Shown here in pieces: positions 15,422-23,126 of a DNA stretch of 36,280 nt. The notes beneath the pieces are model-generated. The model was not told the origin of the DNA. It did not search any database and was given only the letters and a program-made list of their open reading frames with translations. A program made the translations under genes and the position numbers. Position 1 is the first letter of the stretch, and each line of letters begins with the position of its first letter. Origin of the DNA: Sulfuriflexus sp032250955 (GTDB lineage Bacteria > Pseudomonadota > Gammaproteobacteria > AKS1); contig NZ_JAVVES010000024.1 in the NCBI RefSeq assembly GCF_032250955.1, positions 1 to 36,280 of the forward strand, written 5' to 3'.

Positions 15422-15917
15422 GTGCGGTCATTGTGGCGTTGTTGTTTATAACCCAGAGGTCAATAAACCTGAGAAAACGACGCTTTGAATATTCACCCTC
15501 TTGCAAAAATCCGGCCGTGTCCCTTGAAGCTAATACCGAGCCATCGCTGTGCGCAATAAAAAAGTGCGGGTAGCCGGTTACTTTCGGAAACGTTGCCAGG
15601 AATTCGTGATTCGGGTTCTCGTCACTGACATTAACCTTCAGGACGACGAAATGGTCATAAAGTTTTTTCCTGACGCTTTGATTGTTGTTAATAAAAAGAT
15701 CCAGCTTTTTACACCACGCGCACCAGTTGCCGCCCAGCTCAATAAGTACACGGCGCTGCGTTGCCGTTGCATTGGCAATTGCATCACGGCCATCCTGAAA
15801 CGGATCACGCTCAGGGTCATAGTGCTGGCTGTAATCGGGGATACGTTCATCGGCCGCGACAACAGTTGTCGCTGCAATAAGGGCAAAACCAAAGAGAAGT
15901 GCTTTCATCACCTGCAT
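15414..15917 (-). CDS. Periplasmic thioredoxin-like protein
   Basis: A 167-residue thioredoxin-fold protein with a signal peptide (about residues 4-22, ending VVAAD). The active site is WCAWCKKLD (Cys66 and Cys69), the CxxC of DsbD-gamma-like or DUF255-like thioredoxins. YPHFFIAHSDG is the cis-Pro region. It is the first gene of the trx-subunit 3-GMC operon and may keep cysteines of the exported flavoprotein or cytochrome reduced; that is inferred from position. The start shown is the first ATG; a second ATG nine bases later is also possible. Confidence 0.8.
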   Translation of the reverse strand: MQVMKALLFGFALIAATTVVAADERIPDYSQHYDPERDPFQDGRDAIANATATQRRVLIELGGNWCAWCKKLDLFINNNQSVRKKLYDHFVVLKVNVSDENPNHEFLATFPKVTGYPHFFIAHSDGSVLASRDTAGFLQEGEYSKRRFLRFIDLWVINNNATMTAHE

Positions 15918-15979
15918 GTGACTTTTATTCGCTCCTCATGCTTCTCATGCTCATCCAGGTCGTGAGCATATTGGGTCTG

Positions 15980-16705
15980 TCAGGCAGCGAGGCTTTCCAG
16001 CCCGCTGATATCGAGCAGACGAATGGTCTTGTTATCAATCTCCAGCATGCCGATTTCCTGCAGGTGGGCCAGTTGGCGACTGATGGTTTCGAAGGCCAGC
16101 CCGAGGTAATTGCCAATGTCCTGCCGCGTCATCGGCAAGCGAAGTTGATTACCGTCGAAACCACGCTTGAGCATGCGCTCGCGCAGGTTAAGCAGAAAAC
16201 GCGCCAGCCGTTGCTCGGCCGAGCTGCCGCCGATCATCATGAGCATGCCCTGGTCACGACGGATCTCGCGGCTCATGATGCAGGCCAGGTCGTGTTGCAG
16301 GCTGGGCACTTCCTTTTCGAGTTGCTCAAGGGCATCGAATGGCAACTCGCAGATTTCGGTCTTCTCCAGTGCCACGGCGTTACAGCTGTGCAGGCTGGAA
16401 TCGATCGCGTCGAGTCCGAGGACTTCACCTGTCAGGTGAAAACCGGTGATCTGCTCCTTGCCCTCCACAGTCAGACCGTAGGATTTGATGGCGCCATATT
16501 GCAGGGCATACAGGGAATGAAACCTGTCGCCGGTGCGATAGATATAGTCCCCCTTCTTCAGGGGCGTGCGTCTTTTCACCAGGCGGTCCATCAGGGTCAG
16601 CGCCTCACCCTCCAGCGATACCGGCAGACACAGTCGACGCACGCCACAGTCCTCACAGGCCGGCTTGACATGGAACACATTATCCGTCGATGTTGGTTTG
16701 CTCAT
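15980..16705 (-). CDS. fnr: FNR-family oxygen-sensing transcription regulator
   Basis: A 241-residue Crp/Fnr protein. The three N-terminal cysteines Cys17, Cys20 and Cys26 (CEDCGVRRLC) and Cys119 (EKTEICELPF) match the four ligands of the oxygen-labile 4Fe-4S cluster of E. coli FNR. The cAMP-type beta-roll domain runs from about 35 to 120, a dimerisation helix follows, and the helix-turn-helix is at about 190-216 with MTRQDIGNYLGLAFETISR. Glu206, Ser209 and Arg210 are the residues that read TTGAT. It should activate anaerobic respiration genes when oxygen falls, and the FNR site at 13053 is a likely local target. It is divergent from moaA. Confidence 0.95.
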   Translation of the reverse strand: MSKPTSTDNVFHVKPACEDCGVRRLCLPVSLEGEALTLMDRLVKRRTPLKKGDYIYRTGDRFHSLYALQYGAIKSYGLTVEGKEQITGFHLTGEVLGLDAIDSSLHSCNAVALEKTEICELPFDALEQLEKEVPSLQHDLACIMSREIRRDQGMLMMIGGSSAEQRLARFLLNLRERMLKRGFDGNQLRLPMTRQDIGNYLGLAFETISRQLAHLQEIGMLEIDNKTIRLLDISGLESLAA

Positions 16706-16894
16706 TGCGTTTCCGATTCTGTGCTTATTCTTGCTTTGGTAACTATTGTGACCATCCCCGGCAGATAAGTATAGTGCCTAATTGACCGTATAACTCGGGG
16801 TATTTTATGCTTATTTACCTGTATTCAGCCTGTTGATGATTTGCCGGCGACGATATACTCTCCAAGACCAATCACGCCATCTGGCAGAGCCTGC

Positions 16895-17875
16895 ATGCCC
16901 GAACTTATAGACAGTTTCAACCGCCCTATCGAATACGTCCGCCTTTCGGTGACCGATCGGTGCGATCTGCGCTGCAATTACTGCATGCCCAGGGACTTCC
17001 ACGATTTCGAAGACCGGGAACATGTCCTGAGCTTCGAGGAGATAGAGCGTGTCATGGCGGCATTTGGTGAACTCGGCGTCAAGCGCATTCGCCTCACGGG
17101 AGGTGAACCGCTGGTCCGCAAGGGCCTGCCTGACCTCGCCGCCAGGCTGGCCGCTCTGCCCGGCATTGAAGACCTTTCCCTGTCCACGAATGCCGTCCGC
17201 CTCGCCAAACACGCCGAGGCTCTCGTCCGGGCCGGGGTTTCGCGCATCAATGTCAGTCTCGATACGCTTCAGCCAGCGCGCTTCAAGGCCATCACGAACG
17301 GCAGGCTGGACAAGGTGATCGACGGCCTGATGGCGGCAAAACAGTCGAGATTTCAACCCATTAAGTTAAACATGGTGGCCATGCGCGGCGTCAATGATGA
17401 CGAGTTCGGGGATATGGTCGATTTCTGTCTTGAGCACGATTTTACCCTGCGCCTCATCGAGACCATGCCGCTGGGTGAAAGCGGGCTTGATGCCACGGAT
17501 CACTACCTCGATCTGCAAACCGTCAAGCAGCAACTGGCCGAGCGTTATGACCTGGTGCCGGGCGTCATGGCCGGCGGTGGCCCGGCAAAATACATGCAGG
17601 TCGTCGGCACGAATATGCACATTGGTTTTATCACGCCGATCTCGCAACACTTTTGCGAAAGCTGCAACCGCGTCCGCCTGGCTGCCGATGGTACCTTGTA
17701 CCTGTGTCTCGGCCAGGAAGACAAGCTTGAACTGCGCCCCTTGCTGCGCGGGGGCATCAGCGATGCCGGTCTGCGCGAGGCCATTGTTGGCGCCATCGCC
17801 CGCAAACCGGAAAAACACGAATTTCGCGAGAAACCCCTGCAAGTGGTCAGATTTATGTCCATGACAGGGGGCTAA
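16895..17875 (+). CDS. moaA: GTP 3',8-cyclase (molybdenum cofactor biosynthesis protein A)
   Basis: Radical-SAM enzyme that starts molybdopterin synthesis from GTP. From the ATG at 16895 it has 326 residues, the normal length, and opens with LIDSFNRPIEYVRLSVTDRC; an earlier TTG would add 18 residues unlike the family. The SAM cluster is C23-x3-C27-x2-C30 (CDLRCNYC), the C-terminal cluster is CESCNRVRLA...CLG, and it ends with the functional Gly-Gly tail (MTGG). The product is the precursor of the cofactor of the NapA-like enzyme, which is 5 kb away beyond the divergently transcribed fnr gene. No other moa, moe or mog gene is in the window. Confidence 0.95.
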   Translation: MPELIDSFNRPIEYVRLSVTDRCDLRCNYCMPRDFHDFEDREHVLSFEEIERVMAAFGELGVKRIRLTGGEPLVRKGLPDLAARLAALPGIEDLSLSTNAVRLAKHAEALVRAGVSRINVSLDTLQPARFKAITNGRLDKVIDGLMAAKQSRFQPIKLNMVAMRGVNDDEFGDMVDFCLEHDFTLRLIETMPLGESGLDATDHYLDLQTVKQQLAERYDLVPGVMAGGGPAKYMQVVGTNMHIGFITPISQHFCESCNRVRLAADGTLYLCLGQEDKLELRPLLRGGISDAGLREAIVGAIARKPEKHEFREKPLQVVRFMSMTGG

Positions 17876-17895
17876 AGCCCTGCCCGGCGGGTGTA

Positions 17896-17928
17896 ATATT
17901 AGACAAATCTAATATAGTGGCTATAATA
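17896..17928 (+). promoter_or_regulatory. Promoter of ppa with an overlapping palindrome
   Basis: A sigma-70 promoter reads TAGACA (17900-17905), 17-base spacer, TATAAT (17923-17928), the last exact. A perfect dyad ATATTAGA-CAAA-TCTAATAT (17896-17915) covers the -35 box, so a repressor bound there would block polymerase. No regulator is known for this motif to me. Confidence 0.7.
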
Positions 17929-17968
17929 ACCGGTCGTTTAACCAATAACCCCTGCACGGGAGCCCAGA

Positions 17969-18517
17969 ATGAACCTCGATCGCGTCGAATCCGGCCAAAA
18001 AGTCCCAGAAGAAATTAACGTCATTATTGAGATCCCGTCTCACAGTGACCCGGTCAAGTACGAAGTCGATAAGACTACCGGCGCCATGTTCGTTGATCGC
18101 TTCATGAACACGGCCATGCATTACCCGTGCAACTATGGCTACGTGCCACACACCCTGTCGGAAGACGGCGATCCGGTCGATGTCCTCGTTATTACACCCG
18201 TGCCGTTAATCAGCGGTTCGGTTATCCAGTGTCGCCCGGTGGGTATGCTGGCGATGACCGATGAGTCCGGCCCGGATGCGAAGATCCTCGCCGTGCCGAT
18301 CAACAAGCTGTGCCTGTCCTACCGTAATGTGAAGAACTGTGAGGATGTGCAGCCCATGCTGCTGGCCCAGATTGCGCATTTCTTCGAGCACTACAAGGAT
18401 CTGGAAGACAGCAAGTGGGTAAAGGTTGAAGGCTGGACAGGGCCGGACGAGGCCAAGGCCGAAATCAATGCCTCTATCGAGCGTTACAATACCGCACCCG
18501 AGAAGCCGTGCTTCTAG
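17969..18517 (+). CDS. ppa: Inorganic pyrophosphatase (family I)
   Basis: Cytoplasmic enzyme that hydrolyses pyrophosphate to phosphate, 182 residues. The family I active-site residues can be read: Glu21, Lys30 in VKYE, Arg44, Tyr56, and the metal-binding DGDPVD (Asp66, Asp68, Asp71); a Tyr-Lys pair lies at 142-143. Compared with the E. coli protein nothing is missing. It is monocistronic, with an excellent promoter whose -35 box lies in a dyad and with a large hairpin repeat after it. In a sulfur oxidiser, ATP sulfurylase running in reverse consumes pyrophosphate, so control of this enzyme could matter; that link is inference. Confidence 0.95.
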   Translation: MNLDRVESGQKVPEEINVIIEIPSHSDPVKYEVDKTTGAMFVDRFMNTAMHYPCNYGYVPHTLSEDGDPVDVLVITPVPLISGSVIQCRPVGMLAMTDESGPDAKILAVPINKLCLSYRNVKNCEDVQPMLLAQIAHFFEHYKDLEDSKWVKVEGWTGPDEAKAEINASIERYNTAPEKPCF

Positions 18518-18520
18518 AGT

Positions 18521-18656
18521 GATATTGATGATTGATGAATGATGATTGCCCCTAACCTTCGGGACGAAGGTTAGGGTACTCACAATGAACCCGCAGGGTG
18601 ATGAACACGGTGTTGAATTAACGATCATCAATCATCAATCCGCATTCATCAATATC
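18521..18656. terminator. Nested palindrome between converging ppa and reductase genes
   Basis: Outer arms GATATTGATGA (18521-18531) and TCATCAATATC (18646-18656) enclose a perfect 11-bp hairpin CCCTAACCTTC-GGGAC-GAAGGTTAGGG (18550-18576), then TACTCACAATGAACCCGCAG. It probably ends transcription from both sides. The inner hairpin has relatives at 22546-22573 and 35629-35656. Confidence 0.7.
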
Positions 18657-18659
18657 TTT

Positions 18660-19631
18660 TCAGTGCTCCGGTGCCGTAAAGGCATCCGCAGAGATGTCAG
18701 ACATCGCCGCCCCGGCCAGATAGGCCTTCATTCTCGTTTGTTTCACCATCTCCGGGGCCCCGCACAGGAATACCCGCCAGGCCTTCAAATCCGGATGCTC
18801 GGTCAGTGCAAGATCGGCAGCGCGTCCGGCACGCATATCCGTACAGGTTTCCCCGCAACTGTGACAGGCATGGTAATGCAGATTGCCGTGTTGCTGCGCC
18901 AGTGCCGTGAGGCTGTCGTGCAAATAGAGTTCCGCCGGTTCACGTACACCGTGATACAGATGGATCGGACCAGTGTGCCCCTGGTGCAGGGCATCACGTA
19001 AAATACCAAACAGCGGTGCCAGCCCCGTACCGGTGCCGATCATGAGCAACGGCCGTTCCGGTTCGCCTTCGGTATAGATACAGTGGCCGTTTGGTCCTTC
19101 GATCTCGATATGCATGCCGACAGAAAAATTATCAATGAGCCAGTGACTCATCTGGCCCCCGGGCACGCGCCGTACATGTAACTCCAGGGATTCATCTTCT
19201 GTCGGCAGGCTCGCCAGCGAATAACTGCGCACCCAGCCGGCCTCGTTCTTCAGGTTCAGAAACTGGCCGGCGTGGTAATAAACGGGTACCGCGGTTTCCA
19301 GCCGGAAGCGCCAGACGCTCGGTGATAACTGTGTCTTTTCGACCAGCCGCGCCGACACATAGACATCTTCATCATCGGGCAGGGCCACGACGAGATCCTG
19401 TGGCGGCACACACTGGCAGGCAAGAAAGTATTTCAGGCTTTTCAGCGCGGGCTTCAGGTCCTTTTGCGAAGGTGCTGTCAGCTCACCGTGCAGACAATGC
19501 AACATGCAGGTATGACAGCTGCCGGCACAACAGGAATACGGTACCTCGATACCATGACGCAGCAGGGTATCGAGAACCGTTTCGTCAGGTGCGCACGGGT
19601 AGGTCTTACCCTGGTAAGTAATCTCAGGCAA
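18660..19631 (-). CDS. 2Fe-2S/FAD NAD(P)H oxidoreductase paired with truncated haemoglobin
   Basis: A 323-residue electron-transfer reductase. An N-terminal plant-type ferredoxin domain has the ligands Cys34, Cys39, Cys42 and Cys72 (C-x4-C-x2-C...C). The ferredoxin-NADP reductase part has RSYSLAS (FAD), GTGTGLAPLFGILRDAL (NAD(P)H) and the C-terminal CGAPEMV block. It resembles methane-monooxygenase-type or CDP-6-deoxyglucoseen-type reductases. The gene follows the truncated haemoglobin by 17 bases and shares its NsrR-controlled promoter, so it most likely re-reduces the haem, making a two-protein counterpart of flavohaemoglobin. The start is a TTG after AAGGT; no ATG fits. Confidence 0.85.
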   Translation of the reverse strand: MPEITYQGKTYPCAPDETVLDTLLRHGIEVPYSCCAGSCHTCMLHCLHGELTAPSQKDLKPALKSLKYFLACQCVPPQDLVVALPDDEDVYVSARLVEKTQLSPSVWRFRLETAVPVYYHAGQFLNLKNEAGWVRSYSLASLPTEDESLELHVRRVPGGQMSHWLIDNFSVGMHIEIEGPNGHCIYTEGEPERPLLMIGTGTGLAPLFGILRDALHQGHTGPIHLYHGVREPAELYLHDSLTALAQQHGNLHYHACHSCGETCTDMRAGRAADLALTEHPDLKAWRVFLCGAPEMVKQTRMKAYLAGAAMSDISADAFTAPEH

Positions 19632-19648
19632 AACAGGTGACCTTCGGC

Positions 19649-20014
19649 TTAGCGGTTGAGGACGTCGTCTTTGGTACTGCCGGCAATGGTCATGACTTCG
19701 GCAACCAGATCAGCCGGCACATTCAGTTCCTCGAGCGTTGACTGCAGGTGACCGGCCACGGCATTGAAATGATCTTCGTTCAGACCTCTCGCCACCAGCG
19801 GCGCATGCGCGTTACGCATATCGGTACCGGTGTAGTTGTTCGGGCCACCAAAGGCCATGGTCAGGAATGACTTCTGTTTGGCATGCTGGGCTTCCATATC
19901 AGTATTATCAAAAAATTGATTAATGCTGTCATCGGCCAGGACCTTGCGGTAAAAAATATCCACGGCGGCATCCACCGCGCCTTCGCCACCCAGTTTCTCG
20001 AATAATGTACTCAT
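19649..20014 (-). CDS. glbN: Group 1 truncated haemoglobin
   Basis: A 121-residue 2-on-2 globin. The distal Tyr22 (B10, in IFYRKVL), the GGP turn at 56-58 and the proximal His70 (MRNAHAPL) are in place. Such proteins oxidise nitric oxide to nitrate with bound oxygen. The 2Fe-2S reductase gene just downstream gives it an electron source, and nsrR is divergently transcribed with a predicted operator between, so nitric-oxide detoxification is the likely job. AGGAA precedes the ATG. Confidence 0.9.
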   Translation of the reverse strand: MSTLFEKLGGEGAVDAAVDIFYRKVLADDSINQFFDNTDMEAQHAKQKSFLTMAFGGPNNYTGTDMRNAHAPLVARGLNEDHFNAVAGHLQSTLEELNVPADLVAEVMTIAGSTKDDVLNR

Positions 20015-20057
20015 TGTTATAGTTCCTGTTTTTTATATTAAAAAATGCATTTTAATT

Positions 20058-20082
20058 AAATATGCATCTTGAATACATATTT
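20058..20082. promoter_or_regulatory. Predicted NsrR operator between glbN and nsrR
   Basis: ATGCATCTTGAATACAT (20062-20078) matches the NsrR consensus ATGYAT-N5-ATRCAT exactly. It lies in a longer dyad, AAATATGCAT and ATACATATTT, with one mismatch. A further ATGCAT half-site is at 20045-20050. The site is placed to repress both the globin-reductase pair and nsrR. Confidence 0.75.
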
Positions 20083-20138
20083 AATTCGTATAAGCTTAGA
20101 GCATCCGGAGAAAACTTCAAGACCTGCCGAGAAAAATT

Positions 20139-20570
20139 ATGCAATTAACCCGCCACACCGACTATGCCCTGCGAGTGCTTATGTACCTGGCCGCCAACCC
20201 TGAACGACTCGTGACCGTCGCGGAACTGGCCGGCTTCTATGCCATTTCCCGCAACCACCTGGTCAAGGTGGTACAGGGTCTGGTCGAGCACGGCTTTGTG
20301 CATACGACACGTGGCAAACAAGGCGGCATGCGTCTGGCCTCCACCGACGAGCGTATCAGCATCGGCAAGGTGGTCCGCAAAATGGAAAATCACTTCAATA
20401 TCGTGGAGTGTTTTGATCAGGAACAGGCTGACTGCGCACTCGATGGCGCCTGCCGCCTGAAGGGCTTGCTGGCACGTGCGACCGAGGAGTTTTTGCACAA
20501 TCTTGATGGCGTCACCCTGGCTGACATGACCAGGCCCAGGCTGCGCCGGCAGATTGTCAGCCTTCAGTAG
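20139..20570 (+). CDS. nsrR: Nitric oxide-sensing repressor NsrR (Rrf2 family)
   Basis: A 143-residue Rrf2 protein. The N-terminal helix-turn-helix MQLTRHTDYALRVLMYLA with SRNHLVKVV matches NsrR, and Cys91, Cys99 and Cys105 bind the Fe-S cluster that nitric oxide destroys, with Asp8 (HTDYA) as probable fourth ligand. In the apo or nitrosylated state the repressor leaves DNA. Its own operator is in the divergent promoter region. It is close to E. coli NsrR in length and Cys arrangement. Confidence 0.93.
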   Translation: MQLTRHTDYALRVLMYLAANPERLVTVAELAGFYAISRNHLVKVVQGLVEHGFVHTTRGKQGGMRLASTDERISIGKVVRKMENHFNIVECFDQEQADCALDGACRLKGLLARATEEFLHNLDGVTLADMTRPRLRRQIVSLQ

Positions 20571-20680
20571 ACGCGGAAATCGCGATTAAAAATTTCTATT
20601 TCCGCTTTATTTCAGCCTGTGCCTATACTGGATTACGTTCCGCTTTACCCCGTCATTCCCTACCACCCGGGAGGTGCATC

Positions 20681-21151
20681 ATGGCCATAGCCATTACGCT
20701 CAGGCAATTCCTGCAGAACGAGAACATTGATTACGAGATTCTGCATCACGACAAGAGCCGAACCAGCCTCGAGACGGCTGCGAACGCCCATGTTTCCGGC
20801 GACTGCGTGGCCAAAAGCGTGCTCCTTGAAGACGATACCGGCTACGTCATGGTTGTCCTGCCCGCCTCACACGAGCTCGACATGGCGCGCATCCATGAGC
20901 ACATCTCGCGACCACTGACGTTCGCCCATGAGACCGTGCTGGCCCGGCTGTTCAGTGACTGCGAACCGGGCGCAATCCCCCCCATTGGCACCGCCTACGG
21001 GATCGAGACCCTGATCGATGACAGCCTCGCCGAACAGCCTGATATCTATTTTGAAGCCGGTGATCACGAGGCACTCGTACACGTCAATGCAGAGAATTTT
21101 GATGACCTGACCCGTGATGCCATGCACGGGCACTTTAGTCACCATCTATAG
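20681..21151 (+). CDS. YbaK/EbsC-type aminoacyl-tRNA deacylase domain protein
   Basis: A 156-residue single-domain protein of the YbaK/ProX group, which hydrolyses mischarged tRNAs in the cytoplasm. The opening LRQFLQNENIDYEILHHDKSRTSLETAANAHVSGDCVAKSV is typical, as is VVLPASHELDMARI. GGGAGG lies 8 bases before the ATG. The substrate cannot be told: it may be Ala-tRNA(Pro), Cys-tRNA(Pro) or another. It is a single gene. Confidence 0.8.
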   Translation: MAIAITLRQFLQNENIDYEILHHDKSRTSLETAANAHVSGDCVAKSVLLEDDTGYVMVVLPASHELDMARIHEHISRPLTFAHETVLARLFSDCEPGAIPPIGTAYGIETLIDDSLAEQPDIYFEAGDHEALVHVNAENFDDLTRDAMHGHFSHHL

Positions 21152-21247
21152 ACATATAAACAGAACCACCGGCGAACCAGGCCCAAACCCGTAACTTTGG
21201 TGTACAATTTCCGCGCTTACTGCTGCGACACGGGAACCTGTAACACC

Positions 21248-22297
21248 ATGGATACATCTTTGCCCAACGAACAACGTGACAATCGTCAACTGGCCTACTG
21301 GCTGCTTACTGTCTGTGCCCTGATATTCGCCATGGTCGTCCTCGGCGGCGTCACACGCCTGACCCATTCCGGCCTGTCGATGGTGGAATGGAAGCCCATC
21401 GTTGGCAGCATCCCGCCGCTCAGTGAGCAGGAATGGCAGGAAACCCTGCAGAAATACCGCAGTTCCCCCGAATATCAAAAAAAGAACAAGGGGATGTCGA
21501 TAGCGGAGTTCAAATCCATCTTCTGGTTTGAATACACCCATCGCCTGCTGGGCCGCCTCATCGGCCTCGCCTTCCTGTTGCCCTTCCTGTATTTCCTCGT
21601 GCGCGGCAAGATCCGGCGACGACAGATCCCGACCTTCATCACCATGTTCTTCCTCGGCGGGCTGCAGGGTCTGCTCGGCTGGTATATGGTGAAAAGCGGC
21701 CTCGTCGATGTCCCGCAGGTCAGCCAGTACCGGTTGACCGCGCACCTGGTTGCCGCCATTACCATCTATCTCTTCATCCTCTGGGTGGCCCTGAGCCTGT
21801 TGCGCAGTGGCACCATTGAGGTTCGGGACCGCAGTCTTGGTGCCCTGAAACGCCACGGCCAGTTCACCACGGCAATCATTATCCTGATGATCATTTCCGG
21901 TGGCTTTGTCGCCGGCACCAAGGCCGGCTTTGTCTTTAACACCTTCCCGATGATGGATGGCCAATGGCTGCCACCGGGTGGCATGGCCTTGCAACCGTGG
22001 TGGCTGAACCTGTTTGAGAACATGGCCACCATCCAGTTCAACCATCGCCTGCTGGCGGTAGTCGTGAGTGTCGTTATCTTTACCTATGCCCTGCGGGGCT
22101 GGCGCAGCAGGGCCATCAGCGACACCACCTGCTTCACCTTCACCCTGCTGTTCATGATGCTGTTGATCCAGCTCGGCCTCGGCATCTCAACACTGGTTTA
22201 CGTGGTGCCCGTTGCCCTCGGCGCGGCACACCAGGCGGGGGCCTTGTTGCTCCTGACGATTGCGGTAATTTTGAATCATCGCTTGCGGGTGCATTGA
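21248..22297 (+). CDS. ctaA: Haem A synthase (COX15/CtaA)
   Basis: A 349-residue integral membrane protein that converts haem O to haem A for aa3-type cytochrome oxidase. Eight hydrophobic segments are seen. The haem-binding His motifs are EYTHRLLGRL, YRLTAHL, QFNHRLLA and AAHQAGALL. The ATG at 21248 is preceded by GGGAACC; the in-frame TTG upstream would add a polar Cys-rich piece. It is separate from any cox operon in the window, but indicates that the organism uses haem A and oxygen as well as anaerobic acceptors. Confidence 0.93.
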   Translation: MDTSLPNEQRDNRQLAYWLLTVCALIFAMVVLGGVTRLTHSGLSMVEWKPIVGSIPPLSEQEWQETLQKYRSSPEYQKKNKGMSIAEFKSIFWFEYTHRLLGRLIGLAFLLPFLYFLVRGKIRRRQIPTFITMFFLGGLQGLLGWYMVKSGLVDVPQVSQYRLTAHLVAAITIYLFILWVALSLLRSGTIEVRDRSLGALKRHGQFTTAIIILMIISGGFVAGTKAGFVFNTFPMMDGQWLPPGGMALQPWWLNLFENMATIQFNHRLLAVVVSVVIFTYALRGWRSRAISDTTCFTFTLLFMMLLIQLGLGISTLVYVVPVALGAAHQAGALLLLTIAVILNHRLRVH

Positions 22298-22375
22298 TTT
22301 GGTGTTTTTTTTGTTCTTTAATTTTTAAAGGCTTAAAGGCTTAAAGGCTTTTAAACCTTTAAAGGCAGTTGTTTT

Positions 22376-22962
22376 TTACACGCTGCGCCCAGCGCGTGTT
22401 ACTTTCTTTGCTCGTGCAAAGAAAGTAACCAAAGATGCCCTGACGACACTGGAAGTGACGTAGGGTACTCATGATGAACGCTGATAAGCGTTCTATGAGA
22501 TAGCGCGCAATACTCACAGAATCCCTTCGGGCTTCATTGTGAGTACCCTAACCTTCCTCCAGAAGGTTCAGGGAAACTCACCCGTTTGCTTAACGGCTTC
22601 ATGCAACCTTCACTACGTTGCGGTTGCGCCTACAAACGGGGTCGACTGCACGTGAACTTCCGGTCATTTCCTGCGCGGCTCGGCGGCATCAAAGGGGAGG
22701 AAAATCGTTTTATTGCCTATGTTTGGTAAGGATGGGTTTGATTTTGGGTCCCGTTATTCGCCGCCGAGCATCGCAGGCGAAGCGGGATTATAGCGAGCAC
22801 TGTTTGAGCGCGGAAAGTGCGGAGCACAGCGCGAGTTGCGCAGCGCCCGCTTCGACGAGAAGCACAGGGAACCCGAAGGGCGGGGAATCCGGGCGCCCTT
22901 TCTTTTGGTGCCTTTTCTTTAGGCGAGCAAAGAAAAAACACACGCGCTGAGCACAGCGCGGA
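22376..22962. repeat. Roughly 590-bp element with degenerate inverted terminal arms
   Basis: The left arm (CACGCTGCGCCCAGCGCGTG, then TTACTTTCTTTGCTCGTGCAAAGAAAGTAA) is roughly complementary to the right arm around 22890-22962 (CTTTTCTTTAGGCGAGCAAAG, then CACACGCGCTGAGCACAGCG). Nested inside are GGGTACTCATGATGAA and TTCATTGTGAGTACCC (22463-22549), and CCCGTTTG and CAAACGGG. A single-arm relative is at 35903-35965. No transposase gene is inside. Confidence 0.6.
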
Positions 22963-22983
22963 AAGAACAGTTGTTCTTGGTAA

Positions 22984-23080
22984 GGGGTCGGAGTCGCGCG
23001 GGCGTGGTGATTCGCTGGAACAACAGGCCGCGACGTTGGCGGGTAGATCAAAGGTATCTATAGTCAGCGACTCCGACCCC
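22984..23080. repeat. 97-bp palindromic element, copy 3
   Basis: Same ends as copies 1 and 2 (GGGGTCGGAGTCG and CGACTCCGACCCC), but the internal hairpin is TAGAT-CAAAGGT-ATCTA (23044-23060). A 46-base linker leads into copy 4. Confidence 0.9.
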
Positions 23081-23126
23081 ACTGGATATCTGTGCCCGGC
23101 TTGCTATGGGTTTGTTTACAGGATAA

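Noticed and set aside
15899..16768. 289-codon open frame on the plus strand across fnr
   Set aside because: The opposite strand encodes an FNR with all cysteines and a perfect DNA-reading helix.
16841..16894. Upstream TTG as the moaA start
   Set aside because: The extra 18 residues have no counterpart in MoaA, while ATG 16895 gives the standard N-terminus.
22618..22950. 110-codon open frame in the 590-bp element
   Set aside because: It translates hairpin repeats; the same kind of text is met in many intergenic repeats.
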